Below, piece by piece: positions 12,353 through 26,384 of a DNA stretch of 64,000 nucleotides (positions are counted from its first letter, which is position 1; each line of letters starts with the position of its first letter). The notes under the pieces are model-generated. The model ran no database searches and was not told the DNA's origin. It saw only the letters and a list, made by a program, of their open reading frames with translations. Both the position numbers and the translations under genes were made by a program. The stretch comes from Macrotrachela quadricornifera (taxonomy: Eukaryota; Rotifera; Eurotatoria; Philodinida; Philodinidae): assembly GCA_022393335.1 (NCBI GenBank), contig JAJEKB010021880.1, forward strand, positions 1,810,406-1,874,405, given 5' to 3'.

Positions 12353-14040
12353 TCCTCTTGGTACGCCTTGGTATGTCGGAAATAATGGTCGATTGATTTG
12401 ACAGGAGCAAAAAAACGAACAACGAGTTTTATGATGTATTGAATAGATAGATAGGTGAGCGATAAAAAAAGAAATATCTAAAAGATTAACAATGATTCTT
12501 CAGATTAGTGCGATGAAGTTGATCGATAATCTAAATTGAAAGAAAAACTTTACGCATAAGTTCAGACAGTAAAGAATACTTGTCTGTACTAATAAATGAA
12601 TTAACGTAAACCAAGTTAGAACAAATTTTTAACTACGTCTTTCAACAGAGAGCAACGATTTTCTTTAAAAAAGAACTATACCAAGAAACTCAATGAAAAT
12701 GTAAAAAAATAAACAGAATTCAAACATTATTTAACTCTCAATTTTACAATATTTATCGTATCATACTAAAATTCTATGAAGATCCAAAAAATGCTTCTAG
12801 AAATCAGTAATCATTCACCTAATAGATTACATAATTCAAGAAACGCAAAATATCTACTTACAACACTTATCAACTATAAAAAAACGTGGACTCATTAGTT
12901 GTAATACTAGAGTGACAATTAATCACGTATAGATATACGCAGAACGCACAAACGACATAAGCAGATACAATTTTCTCCTTAGAATTTCAAAATAATATGT
13001 ACGATATTCATTTTCCATACATTTGATCTTCACTAAAACGAAGTGCGATTCATAATTTGAAGAAGAATAACACAATTCTGACAGATTTCTAGATTGAGAA
13101 CAATATACATACTATTCATTTGTTATACTATTAAAGTATATGCAGTTAAATAATTGAAGAGTATTGTAAGATGCTATAGAATTCTATAGAACATTCATTA
13201 ATTCATTTCAATAACGACACTAAATAGGATGCAAGTTTCTGATAACTTCAAGATAATACTAAGATTTCAAAAAAAGTCAACAGAATCTTGACAGAATTTT
13301 TATAAGGCAATAGAATATAAAAACATGCAATCGAGTTGTGAGTGACTGTCCTACAAACTGACAATGTTCAGAATAATAGAGTACACAAAACGACAGAATA
13401 CAAGTGTTTACTAAAAATATGCAGCATGTATATGGTCATTTACTAGCAAATATGACGTCCACATTTCTTAACTTAGATGCACTGATGAAATGCAATTTTA
13501 TTGCGCACAACGTAAACGAGACACTAGTTATTGAGCAGGTCTGTACTACAAGTTCAAAAAGCTCAGGTGAATGTAAAGTCTGTCAACCACTAAATCATTT
13601 GTTAGTCACAGTAAGCATTTCTATCACTATATCTACATATAATATTTTATTGTTGAAATCAACATCTATGTACCTATGTATATACAAATGCGCACGAAAA
13701 GATAAGATATTACAGAAGGAAAGAAATCGAGTACAAATGCCATCATCTCTTTATGAAAACTTCACCAAGATTAACCTCATCCAAGTGCGATGTGCACACT
13801 CGTGAATAATCGTAAGGACGCAAATATGACGATGGATGGAATGTATATGCGATAAAAAAAACAAGTAATCGCTAACGAAAAGACATGCTTGTTTATCTTC
13901 TCTTTGCATGACTGTATCCCATCGGGTACTAGCTGAAGAGTATACAATCGTAATACGAAACTATATAAAATGTTAGAACATGACTACATTGGATACGTAT
14001 ACACCACGCTTTCCATACTCATTGATATTTAAATAGCATG
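12353..14040. other. Intergenic, no gene seen
   Basis: AT-rich. A 133-codon frame at 13404-13805 has no recognisable motif or transcript signals and is not called. Short AGAATTCTATAG-like motifs are scattered here and become denser further right. Confidence 0.35.
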
Positions 14041-15365
14041 AAATTCTGCTCAGAATTCAAAAACAGCAGCAGAATTTCAATAAAACTCTACTACTCTATG
14101 GAATTATAATTTTATTGTAATGTCATGTCAATCACGCATTCTTTATTAATAGCTTACACAGAAGATATTTCAATTCTACTAGAAGAAATTGAATTCTGTC
14201 AAAACTCTATCGGACTTTTTAAATTCTCAGCAGACTTTTATTTTCGTCCCCAAGTATGTGGCATATCCATATATGTATTAGATTTCTGCTAAGAATGCAA
14301 AAGTATCCGCAAAAGTTTGACAGAATTCTATTCCACGTTAGAGAATTCAAACTTCACTAAACAACGATTCGACTTACAATGTAAAAACAACACTAGAATT
14401 TTATTCCGAATTTAAGGAGACTTCCATCCCTTCCCGGCATTTCTCAAGAACAGTCGAGCCAAAATTTCTGAAACTTTCAGGGTAGATGGATCTTGATGAG
14501 TACAGACAAAGTTGTCATAGACTCAAAGTTGCCAGACCTTGTCTTCATGAACTTCGGTAAACTCCAAGGCCCAAAAACAGCCTAAATTTACTCGTCCCTT
14601 CCCGCGTCCCGCAAATCCACGGATTTCAATATTCTGAGCTGGAATTTTTATTGTAGGTAGCAGAACTCATTCGTGGGATGGCAGGAGTAGCAAAATACTG
14701 AAGACCTCGTCAAAAATCTGGTTTTTTAGGATGCTAAAAATGTTGGGAATCCTGTTAAATCCGATTGCTAGGAGATATCGACAAAAATAAATAAGTATAC
14801 CCCACAAATTGGTTGAAGTATCACTAAAAAAAATTTTCAGCTCGATCGGACTTGAAATCGTCGAGAAAAAGAAGGCTTACTACGTGAGTATTTTTGCTAA
14901 GTTTGTGGTACAAAGAGTAATTTAGCATGGGGAATCCGAATCTGAGGTCGGTTTTAATTGATTAATTGATTAATTAACTTATTATCTGGAAAAATTGAAT
15001 TAACTCAGATCAGAACGAACAACGTGAATCTAAGGTCAATTCGGATTAATTAATTACTAATGAAACATCTTCAGAAATAAAAGAAATATTTTTGTCGCAT
15101 AGGCCTTCCAAAACCTTGGTTTTTCAAAAACTTCCCGATCTTGGATGATTCCGATTTTTATAGCACACCTAGAGGAGACCTTGATACACCTTTATATAAA
15201 AAAAAACTCTGACTTGGCATAAGAGGGGGTCACCTTAGGAGAAAATCAGAATTCTACTAAGAATATAAAATTAACAGTAGAATTCTATCCCGAAATTAAA
15301 GAGTATTTTACTAATAGTTAATAATAAAATTCTACAAACAATCTGGATTTTGCTTCTTAACCATT
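14041..15365. repeat. Diverged repeat cluster flanking about 0.8 kb of unrelated sequence
   Basis: Three related blocks near 14041, 14277 and 15248 share the pattern TTCTGCTAAGAATGCAAAA ... CAGAATTCTATYCC. Between the second and third copies lies different sequence (about 14415-15235) with possible ends AAGGAGACTTCC and, on the other strand, AAGGTGACCCCC. That interval may be an insertion, but I cannot fix its ends. Confidence 0.35.
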
Positions 15366-18300
15366 CTGCTATAGCTGTTGATTTATATTCACCTTGAAAG
15401 AAGCTTTAGCTGTTTTTATTAAATTGTTCTGTTTTCTTTTCTGCCATAAAGAAAAATTGACATGAGCAACCACAATAACAGCCTCTTTATTATTTCTTCT
15501 TTACCTTCTAATAAAAAATTTGATGATTCTACGCAAAAAATAGCTCGTTCGTTATCAATTAATGTCTTTTCTTCATCGTAAAAATAAAAACGAAAAAAAC
15601 CACACTGACCTTTTCCTCACTATCAATGTTATGGCATGGAATATGAGTAACAAGAAATACAAATTCACTGTTATTACACCATAAGACAGAAAGAAAAGAT
15701 CAATAATTGAAAGTTAACCAATATTATTAATTCAACTCATAGAACAGAAAAAAAATAAGATAATAAATAGATGGCAGTGGGCTAACCTACTGTCATCTGT
15801 AGCTACTCATCCATTTCCTAGTGAGAAAGCAGAAATGTTTATAAGATCGTAATATACCCATTGCAACTTTTTTCATCAGACCTCTTATTGTCTTATATAA
15901 ACTGAAAGATTTCATTAAGATAAGCAGTTTTGATGACGGACCTTTTTATTATTTCATGGACAAATAAAGGATTTGATCAATGTAAATATTAGATCTTTTT
16001 GGCCATAAATCGATTTTACGATCAATATTATATGATATACCTATTCATGTAGAGAGAAAAAGAAAAGGAGATTTTTTTTTACTTCAAATAGTAGGTGACA
16101 TGATCCTCCGCCATTACTATAAGCATCAAGCTTTTTGCTCTAGTCGTTTCAACTTTATAGTCCAAATACAACCTCAAAAATCTCAAGTAATAGATCTACT
16201 CACTGTAGATCTTGTATTTCGTCAATAGCAAGAGCAAACATCACCATTTTTTATCATAATGAGCTCTTTGTATTACTTACAAAATGCATAGGAAAGCGAA
16301 AATTGGTAGCTACGAAAATGAATCGATGCAAAATTAGTGCATACGTAAATTGTTCGATACGATAATTAGTCGACACATTAAAAACAAGTTTACATACAAG
16401 GTGTTTCGATGAAAAACATGGATTCTCTTCATTAATTAAAAAATGAAAACAACACAAAGTATAATCATGAAAATGTATAACAGAAAAAGAAACATTGAAG
16501 GTGCCTAAACGACACATACAAAATATGAAAATTCGTACATTATAAGAGAGTGTGCCCGTTTGTTGTAGTATCAGCCACAGCATTGTTATGACTACAAGAT
16601 GTGAACGTTCGCAGGGATTAACAAATTGATTTCTGATGTTATCTATCAATGAAAAATGATCGTTTCGTTATAGATTGAAAACGGAGAGAAAACCATCAAA
16701 AATTTTTAGAACTGAAGGCAAAATTCAGAAGAGATTCACAGCGATCTATAAAAATGCATAAAGTCTCTGAAATGAAGGAAATCACGAGGACTGTTGCGAA
16801 GTGTTAACGAATGAGGCAGGACGATGGAAAAAAATTTTGAAAATTTTTTCAAAAGAATCTATAAATTGTCGAAATTTTCAAAAAGAAAAGATTTAGAGAT
16901 TCATTGAAAATTTTTCGAAAATTCCTTTAAAAAATCAAGCGAAAAACCTAGTTTATGAAGGCTGGGAGGAAGTGCGTGGTCCCTCCTCGTTGATCGCGAC
17001 AATCCTGAAAGTCACTGAAATCATTAGATTTTAATTGAAAAACTGCCTTCATATTAACTTGGTTACGAATGACTTTGATTGTTAGACTTATTCTTCAAAC
17101 TGAGAGCTTTTTTTTTGAAACGTTCTGTTCATTTAATTAAAAATAGTCGACTATTGCTCATAGCGACTAATTTTCGTAGACCTCTTCAGTTGAAAATTCA
17201 GTATTTATTGAAAAATGATCGTTTTCATGAGACAACAGGCTTGGAGATTGTCCTGGTTCCATAAAATTACCAAAAGTTAATCCTACAGATCTCTATTTTC
17301 AGCAATATTTTCATTCGAGACGGCTGCATCCGCAACTGTTGTAGAAAAATAAACTTTGATATTTATGGATATTTGTCTAGGCACACCAACAGCAGCTCGT
17401 ATTTTAAATTTGTTAGTTTCTCGGTGTCAGTGTTCATTCGACTCAAACATGGCCAATCAATTTAACTTACAGTGCATGTCCCTCCACTGTAAGACTCAAA
17501 ACATAGCATCACGAGGTAGAACCACAGAAACGTTCTCCATTTCTCGATAAAAAATATGCAAAGGAGGAGAAGCAACGAAACTATTTACAGAGCGCCGAGT
17601 ACGCCACTAGAAATTTTTTTGCTAGGATCTAACTGCCTAAGAATTTTTTCATGTTAACAAATTAGATAGCAGCAAAAATTTTTTCTACTATTGTGAAAAA
17701 ATATTGTTTTGACTTTGGTCGATCTAGGAGTTAACAGGAGCCTTCTTTCATATGACCCGAACAACACTATGTTTTGTTCTTGAAATGGCGGAAAAATGCA
17801 CTCTTGAAAAGATACCCTTTCTTTAGTAATGTTTTCAAATTTACAAAATTCGAAAATCCATCGCACATTCAGATTCTTCCAGCTCGAAAGTCTTTGCTCA
17901 ACTTTATAAGGTATTGTTACGCTTGAGAAATAGGTTTTTCCTGACAAAAATCTCAACTCCACAAATATTGCTTTATTTTGTAGCATAACTACTTTAATTT
18001 TATTTTAGTTAGAGCCAAAGTGTCGCCCAGAAGTAGTCCTTGAAGAGTTGCAGAGACCAACCGCAGATTGGCTTCAAAAACTTATAAGGAACATCTGTAA
18101 GTTGATCCTAAAAGTTATAGGGATTGCCATAGAGTAACCATAAAATGTTATAGAGACCGCCCTTAGGTAATCCTTAAAATGTTGTAAGATAGCTCATATG
18201 AAAATAACTAATGCTCGGCCCCCACTTATGTGACAGGAATTAGGTTAAAATATTTCTTAGTGGAATCAAGTTCAACGAACAGCAATGACATGTAAAAATT

Positions 18301-19375
18301 TATGAGTGACATTGTAATTTCGGAATTGGATCGAACTGTTTGAAATTCACACTTCACTGAATTGTTGGAATTTTGGAATTGATTCTGGTAGCGAAACGGA
18401 TTTCAGAATGTTTAACATCCCGATATAGGACGACTGTGAGTTTTGCATCTCAGTCGAACTGGAAATGGTGCATGTCTACTCTAGAGAATTTTGTATTTTA
18501 TTCAACATTGCCCTTGTTTTTTTTTGTCTGTAAGACCATGTTTTTGTTCAAGTCAATCGTGATGCTTCAGAGGAGCTCCTTCCGATTTTGTTTTTTTATA
18601 ATACGATCGATGAACATGTTCTTATGATTGTTAAAAGAAAGCAGCCCATTGGATTGAGCCATAAAAGAGATACTGAGTTTTTCTTCGATAAAATAAGTTT
18701 TGTGTCATGCTATAGCATGTCAACAATGATGCAAAAAAGGAGTCATTCGTAAAAGAAAAAAAATATGGAGCTATAATCCACTTTTATCGCAGACTTCATA
18801 CTGATTGGTATAATTTACACATACAGCACTGTATAAGAGCGAGGGTGCTCTAATTAAATTGGACAAGTACCAAATGCGGATGATAAGAGAGTTATATGTT
18901 GGCTTCCTTTTACAAACATAATATCCAGTTAAAAATTGTAGAAAAATGACACAAATGCCTTTATCAATTCAAACGAATATTTTTCAATCGGATTCAAGCT
19001 TTAAGAAGTCTCTTCTGTTTCATAATTAATAAGAAAATGATTATTATATCATGAGACATAAAGAAAAGAGAAAACCACTATTGTCTCTCTTTTGTGAAGA
19101 CTACCGATTCTGCTCAAAACTGCCAATTAACTAGCGATCAAAATCGAAACCGACAACTTTGTTCCGTTATTTTCATAAAATACAATTATTTTTTTAAATT
19201 TTTATTTCATTCAATGGGCTGACAAAATAAAATATATTTATCCATTATATCAATTGGTGGTAGTCCAAATCCGGCATACCTACATAAAGATTATGTTTTT
19301 TCAGGTTTTATCCGCATCACTTCATCAAGTAAAATGTGTTTATCATATCAGAATGAAAAAACCTGGTTATAGTTG
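15366..19375. other. Intergenic, no gene seen
   Basis: Four kilobases with only short frames; those at 16254-16649 (-) and 17654-17986 (-) look like chance. At 18010-18200 a loose repeat of RTTATAGRGAYYGCC and CCTAAAATGTT is visible. No RNA gene recognised. Confidence 0.35.
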
Positions 19376-19485
19376 ACACAAATATTTGATCTAATTTGGA
19401 AGTTTCTTGCCGAAAATCTATAGACTTTATGTACATATACATGAATTTGTGCATCCCTAAAATGAATTTTAGATATGATTGATAT
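19376..19485. repeat. Dispersed repeat shared with the Tigger-like fragment
   Basis: Starts ACAAATATTTGATCTAATTT and contains AAAATGAATTTTAGATATGA. Both blocks occur in the same order at 6507-6610, next to the transposase remnant. The spacing is similar, so this is a second, more degraded copy of the same transposon segment. Confidence 0.5.
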
Positions 19486-19938
19486 GGAATTAAAGAGGAA
19501 AATCGAGCTCGTAGTAATAGAAGCATTAATTATTGTAAATAACAGTGAATTGACCAAGTGATAAACTGCGGTTAACTGGCAGTTTTTTTTACCAGTTCAA
19601 GTAACATAAGAAATTATGAATATGCATAAAAGTAAAATAAGTTTCTCAATTTCACCAAATTAACTATCGGAGTCGGCACCTATTCTTGAATTATTTTTAT
19701 GTCATGATAATATTGAGACATTCATTATTCTAAAATTTCACATTCGCGTTGCAGAAAAGTAAAACATGTTGTGCAAGAACAGACGAGACAACAGTTGATA
19801 CGTAGAAAAGAAAGCCAATGAAAAAAAAATACAACATCTTGACTAACTAGGAAGTAAGAGAAAGCCACATACGTATGAGGCATAAAATTCATCTTTTGTT
19901 GGTTTTGTAGTTAATACATCTGAAAAAAAAACCGAAGC

Positions 19939-20345
19939 ATGGAGCAAGATATACAATCAAACTCGCACCAATTATTCCAGACGAATGGAGTGAATCCATC
20001 AACTGAACTGATCCTATTGAATGACAATTTGGATGACTCTCAGTCATCGAATAATGCATCAACTTCGATAGGTATCCTAAAACATAATGTTCATTTAAAA
20101 AGCAATGAAATTCTTCTTCTTCTATAGCTCAAGAAACATCTGCCAATCAAATACGACAAAATGAACCAATCATTGAAAACTTCGGGTCATGCGTTATGTG
20201 TAATGTTAACGAGCGGTGTATTGTCTTTGTTGGCTGTAACCATTTGGCATGTTGTGCTAGTTGTTCAGAAACTTGTGGAAATCTTTGTCCTGTTGTAAAT
20301 TGTAATTGTGTAATTAGACAACGTCTACATGTTTATAAACCGTGA
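19939..20345 (+). CDS. Small RING-finger protein with atypical last zinc knuckle (paralogue A)
   Basis: Two exons, 19939-20071 and 20128-20345, joined by a 56-base GT-AG intron in phase 1; 116 residues. The N-terminal 60 residues are Asn/Ser-rich and featureless. The C-terminal half is a RING-like domain: SCVMC, then FVGCNHLACCASC, then LCPVVNC, then VIRQRLHVYKP. This resembles C-terminal RINGs of the IAP/Mind-bomb kind, which act as E3 ubiquitin ligases, and the ending with HVYK fits. The last pair of ligands is spaced C-x4-C rather than C-x2-C. An AATAAA lies at 20411. A close paralogue is at 38045-38499. E3 activity is inferred from the family, not shown. Confidence 0.85.
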
Positions 20346-20419
20346 TCATGTCTATAAACTGTTGTCTCTTTACATAACACACTAGCCAACATTATATAAG
20401 TTAAATTTATAATAAAAGA

Positions 20420-22840
20420 ATCGATAAAATAACACTACTATTATAAGGTTGCAGCATTTGAAGTCGAAATTCTTTGCTTTTTCAACTCGATCAATCAATC
20501 TGCATCGAAGAATTAGAATATTTGATAAAAACTTGATTCTCTTAAAAAAATTAATTAAATTGTTAAAATATACTTAAGATAAAACTAAATAAGAAATAGT
20601 TCGACAAGTTTCTACACGATGTTCTTAATATCACAACTTATTTAAAGATATTTTGTTTTGAGTGCAGCTTTAAAATATAAATTTTTTTAAAACTATTTTT
20701 CATGTCCACGATCCATTCTTTATTAAAAAGTAATGATTCAGTCAAAAAAAATAACTAACCACGGTTGATTTCTTTTTTTTTCTTTTTCTCTCTCTCGTAG
20801 AAGTAAAATATTCGCAGGCGAATGTATTAAAAGAAAAGTCAATAAAAGACGAATTCATCTTTTCTTTACATAAATTTCTATTAATTCTATTGTTTAAAAA
20901 TAATACTGTTTTTATTTATATGAATCAAATTATTAATAAATACTGTTTGCTAAAATAAGTGACTGAATGAAAAATTAGTTAGAAAATATGAAATACTAAA
21001 TAATAGTAAACATCATAGGTCATTTATTTCTTTTGCTTTGGATCTATTTTTTATGATTTATACTTCTTTTGTAACTGTAAAGCTAAACATAGAAAAAACC
21101 AAACTGTATCCATGGGTATGAATATTTATTTGATTAACTAAGTAATTTAAAAAAAAGAAGAGAGAAAGGAGTATAATGCTGTATATTTTCTTTTCAACGT
21201 AAAAGACATCCTTAGCTATTGTTTTTGTTCGACGAAAAACGAAAGAGAAAAAAAAGAAATATATGGTTTTTTTTCCACGAAACGAGCTGCGTCAACAATA
21301 GTCAACTCACAACCACCTGAAAATTTTCATTCTCTCTTTTCTCGTTCGTTGTCTTTTGTATACAACAGTGTTATTTTATCTTAACAAAATACTCACAATT
21401 AGTGCAGCTGATTAACATCAGGTATTCATTCTAATTTTTTTCTTCAGATCGATAATTTAGTTAGATAGTGAAAGGGCAGATAATTTCATTCGAATCTACT
21501 AGTAGATAAACAAGTTTCTATTGAATTAGTATTGTTTAAAAAAAAGACATTAATTTTTTTCAACGCCTACATATTTTCACCTTTTACAAATATATCTTAG
21601 ACGCCGTTGGAAGCCATTCTATTGGTGCATTGTTTTGACGAATGTCTATTTTTTTTTCAGCGTCACCTTTAGTAAATACTCAAAGTCGTGATCGCAGCCA
21701 AAACATAAAGTATGATTAGTAGATTAATCTGAGCGAAACCACTTTAGCATCGTTTTGACCAGAGTCTTGTATTGTTCTCAGAATGAAAATATTTTCACGG
21801 CTTGAGTTACAGCATCTAAAAAAAAGAAAAAAAAATTTAAGTTTATAGATAATCAATGGTGATTTTGATAGTAACTAGAAACGATCAAAAAAAAAACCTG
21901 AGAATGTCATTTCTTTTTATACCAGTCCATCATTCATATCTTTATGCAAAATAAAATTTTCATAGATTTTATATCTCTAATTTCAACACATGCCTATTGT
22001 ACAATCCGAAAAAGAAAACACTTAAGAAAATGCTCAGCTTTTCGGTGTTGCTTCAACCGAGTTTTTTTTTACCTATCTTAAAACTTGTTTTCGTTAACAC
22101 ATTCACCACGATGTGAGCCATCGGTAGTTCACGACATATTTTATAAGAAAAATGACAAAAAACAGTTTCTTTTTCTTCTTTTTTCCTATGTAGTGGATAT
22201 CATATATTTCCTCATTCACTCAGTCTTGTTCAGTATTCGAATCCTTTATTACACTACATAATGCTTTTCATTGAAAGAATCAAGACAAAAATGTTTATCA
22301 GAATCAGAACAGAAAGTTTTCACTCTGTTCGTTGCTGTCGCACTTGCTTCTCGTGATTGTTGATAAAGGTGATACACAGTATAATATAATTCATCATGAA
22401 ACTTCATTTGTTTTTATAATCGAGAGAGAGAAGAGTCAAAGATAACACTGTAAAAAGTATGCAAAAGAAACAGAATCAAAACTGCATTTCGTTTATCTCG
22501 TTTCTATTGCGCAGTATATAAGAGAAAAAAACAGATTTGAGTATTTACTTTGTTTGGCGTGAAAAGAAATTGCCTATGTAATATTGTAAACAAAAAAAGC
22601 AAAAGAAGTTATGGCATATACTAAACAGACCAATAAATACGTTTATCAAGAGGTAAATGTATACGAAAATGCATTTATGAAAGCTATTTTCGAAGAAAAC
22701 TGAATCGTGGTGAATGTGCTAATACATTATAAATAAGATATTAACAGTTCATACGCAGACATAGAAGTAGATCTACCTATCCGCATAGTTCGCTAACTAC
22801 TTATTTATATTTTTATCTACTTATATACTTACTGACTTAA
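20420..22840. other. Intergenic, no gene seen
   Basis: Very AT-rich with poly-T and poly-A tracts. No frames longer than about 60 codons that look coding, no recognised repeats. Confidence 0.4.
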
Positions 22841-22848
22841 CTATTTAC

Positions 22849-23076
22849 CTATCCGTCTGTCCGCTTATTGACAACAAGAAATTCTGCTGCAACAAAATAT
22901 GCAATTAAAAGTGTCCAGAAAAAAATAACTGAAAAATATACTAATATAACAGGTCTAGTGGTTTGACGAATAACAACCAAAAGTGAAAAAACAATACGCA
23001 ATAAAGAAGTCACATGATCAAAAATAGTTACATTAACAAAATATCCGGATGGATTGAATTTGATCAATACTTAAAA
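22849..23076 (-). pseudogene. Possible orphan exon with two membrane segments
   Basis: An open stretch after an AG acceptor encodes about 72 residues with two hydrophobic helices, LLRIVFSLLVVI and LVYFSVIFFWTLLIAYFVAA, ending KRTDG. Codon use looks like coding, but there is no ATG, since the frame opens on TTG, and I found no matching upstream exon. It may be the last exon of a broken membrane-protein gene, or chance. Low confidence. Confidence 0.2.
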
Positions 23077-23961
23077 TCTTTGAATTGAAGCAGGATCATA
23101 CAAAAAAAGAGTTTTGCTCGATTCATATTCGTTACCCTGGTCGACAAATCCAGCACAGAAACGGCCGGTTCCGTGGTATTCCGGTGATTTCATGGAATAC
23201 TGCCTCAGGAATCATCGACTTGGGTATAAACCAGAGATCGAAACGGGATGAGGTTGAAACATACCCTCGAAGTTTTCTCATGATAAACCTTTACAATATA
23301 GTTTCTCGTATATAAACAACCTATCTGAATAATTGATGTATATGGATGTGACCAACCAACACAGTAAGACTCTTAACTGATAATAGAAAGAAAGTCAATT
23401 GGAGCTTCAGGTCAGCTGATGACGATCATATATTCTTTGTACTCTTGCGCTTGCTTAGTTTCCTGTTCGCTAGTGTATATTTTTTTGTACTCTTATGATC
23501 TTGTGTCTAATACTTGCAATATGTATGCGGGAAATTAAAAAAAAAATGTTATTTTCGACGATGAAACGGACATAATAATGCATGTACTTCATTTTTATTG
23601 ATTAAAGTGAAAATTTTCACCGATCGCATTTCATGATTTTGATTTCTAATCATAGTCATAATAATGAAAATAATTGAAAATCATAACTATGAAATGTAAT
23701 TGATGAGAATTTCCGTTTAAATGCGTTGTTATGTCATTTTCATCATCAAAAATGCTGTATTTTCTCATGTTTTCACATGAAAGTCACCATCTTTTGCCAT
23801 TTTTTCATGCCATAGGCGATCAAATAAATCACATGATCAAAAAATACCAGTATCTTGTAAAAATATGATAAAGTAACGAAAAATAAACTAAGGTCGAGAT
23901 GAAGGGAAGTGAAGAAGAGGGAAAATTTTGAAGTTTGGAATAAGGTGAGAGAGGGAAAAGA

Positions 23962-25010
23962 AAAGGAACTGGTACATATACCCCCCCGCGAGATTTCTTT
24001 CCTTTCAGTTATTTTTTTGTAGAGACTCATGTGGAGATACAAGATCAACAAACCAGAACGTGGACTTTTTTAGTCTTAGGAAAAAAATCAATATTTTAGG
24101 AGAAGGATCATCATCAATGGGTATTTATTCCCTTATTATGTCAAGACCTATATCTTATCCATAGTTGCATGAATAATAACCAAATTTTTACTATATATAC
24201 AACTAAATGTTCTCTACAAAATAAAATTAAAATCATCTTATTCAATGACTATCCTGACGACCACTGCCTATCATAAAAAATTCTCTTTTTAACACTTGTT
24301 TTTCAACGTACGACAGACATTGTTTAATCTATAACTTCAGAAAGACCTGCAGCTAAAAAGTGAAACTTTCACCACAAATGCAACTTTATAAAATCTATCA
24401 AATAAAAAAAGAAAAGCAAAAGACTATGTCAATCTTTATTAGTAGGATTCAAACTTCTGTAGAGGGAGAGTTTAAGAGGCAAAACATATCAGAAAACAGC
24501 TAGTTTTTTAAGATTTTCGTTATCAAAAGTTGCTTTTTATGAAAAATAAACATCATATTCAGAATCAGCATGTCAAAATACACCAAAAACTTTAATTTTT
24601 AACGCGAAATATTTTCCATCAAAATTTCGTCCCGTAGGAGGGTACAGGTAAAAATTATCAAGTAAAAACGCTGAGGGGGAGTAGGGGAAAATATTTAATG
24701 GAAATGTTTCACGCTAAAAAATAAAGTTTATGGTAGATTTTAGCACGCTGATTCTGAATATCGTGTTTATTTCCCATCAAAGGCAATTTTCAATAACTAA
24801 AACCTCAAAATATTAACTGTTTTTGTGGTATTTTATATGGAAATTCACTCTTTCTTAAAATATCAGTTTTTTTGCTAACAGTAAAAAAGTCCACGTTCTG
24901 GTTTAATGATCTTGTATCTTCACATGAGTCTCTACAAAAAAATAACTGAAAGGAAAGAAATCTCGCGGGGGGGGGGGGTATAACCCATGGGAAAAGCACC
25001 AGTTCCTTTA
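23962..25010. mobile_element. Palindromic TIR element, about 1.05 kb, with an inner fold-back
   Basis: The first 110 or so bases and the last 120 or so are inverted copies: both read GAGATTTCTTTCCTTTCAGT, then TTTTTTTGTAGAGACTCATG, then CCAGAACGTGGACTTTTTTA. The left arm contains a run of 7 C and the right arm a run of 14 G at the same place. Inside, 24534-24625 and 24690-24793 form a second inverted repeat (ATATTCAGAATCAGC...). No transposase is encoded, so this is a non-autonomous DNA element, probably two nested ones. Confidence 0.7.
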
Positions 25011-25896
25011 TTCCTTTTTGGGCTCTGTTATAAACACAGGCGCAACGTGATACTTTGACAGGCGGTCGTGGCTGAAATTCATCATTTTTTTTACTTAATT
25101 ATCTTGATTTTGAAAAGTCTTAAATAGGAAGGGAGAAAATAAAGGCAGCGAGTATATTAATGAGAAACTAGATGAGAAGATCTTCGAAAATTTGATGTTG
25201 ACTATTGAAAACTAGTCTGAAGTCTATCATCTCTTTTTATGTAGCGATGGTCGCGATTATGAAGACTGTCATTTTCAAATACTATTCAATTAGTAGGCGA
25301 TGAGGCAAGTAAGACACATTAAAAGTTTTGCTACGATCGACAGTGATAGGTTGGCTGATCAACTAAACTTTCCAATTACCGATGTTTTACATTAGTTCAG
25401 AGAGAAATAGAGAAAATGACAGGTGGAGGAAAGAGAACAAGAGAGACACAGAGAAGGAGAGAAGCAGAGAACGACAGAATCAGGTGTTTTTGTTCACATA
25501 ATAAGAAACTCACTGTATTTCAGCATTAAAATATTATTACTTTGAGAGCAAATAAATATAAAAACATTCCTTGGGAGAAAAACGCCTAAAAGCAAATATC
25601 GAAAGCACGAAAGAAAACGCTAATTAATATAAAAAACAAAACAATAAAACTGATATTAAAATCCGTATTAATTTTTTCCTTCTAGAGTATACATGTATAT
25701 ATTTGTGAAACTAAGTACGCGCGAAGACGTTTACATGATTAAACATGAACAATAAAAAAGATTTGTTGTTCTTCCTTGGAGTATCAGAATTCCCCATCTC
25801 GGCATCCTATTGTTAAAAAAAGATGTATGCCTTAGAAAACCGTATTTGCAGTTTCACGCATGATGCAGTACTCATATATTTTTTTTCTATGTGGAG
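25011..25896. other. Intergenic, no gene seen
   Basis: AT-rich, with a purine-rich stretch of GAGAGA type at 25400-25480. No gene or RNA recognised. Confidence 0.4.
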
Positions 25897-25900
25897 ATAA

Positions 25901-26244
25901 TGTTAGGAAGTGGTGCCGACACCTCTTCAGATGTAGCTCTCCTACATCTCTTGTCTATAGAGATGTTTTCCTTTCGTTCTTTCTTCTTTTCTGTATATCA
26001 CATATATGGATTTTTCCTTCCCTGTCTAATACATATATGTGGTCTTTTCCTTTCGTTCTATATATGTCATCTTCTCATATGTATTATATTCGATGGATTC
26101 TTTCCACCATCATCTGATGGACAGCTCCTAGAGATGTGTGATCTTCTTGCCTATATATATAGCATGCAACTTTTCATGAATAAACCAGAGCGATATACGT
26201 CTACATTCATCTCATCTCGACGATCTAGAGTTAGACGCCTAACA
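25901..26244 (+). mobile_element. Solo LTR, 344 bases
   Basis: Begins TGTTAGGAAGTGG and ends ACGCCTAACA, so the ends are inverted copies of the 5'-TG...CA-3' type. It is flanked by the same four bases, ATAA (25897-25900 and 26245-26248), as a target-site duplication. A TATA run at 26152-26161 is followed by AATAAA at 26179, the order expected of U3-R in an LTR read on the plus strand. No internal retroelement sequence follows, so it is a solo LTR left by recombination. Confidence 0.85.
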
Positions 26245-26384
26245 ATAAACCGTCCATGGGTATGAATTCTTGAATCCAATTTTTTTTGACCCAATACAAT
26301 GTATGATCAAAATACATGAATGCGCTGTGACCATATATTTTTTAGGGTCCGAAAAAGTTAAAATTTAAGAATTAATGTCAATGT

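Noticed and set aside
13404..13805. 133-codon plus-strand frame
   Set aside because: One hydrophobic stretch but no signal peptide at the start and nothing recognisable.
16254..16649. 131-codon minus-strand frame
   Set aside because: Cys/Phe-rich chance composition, no domain, no neighbouring exons.
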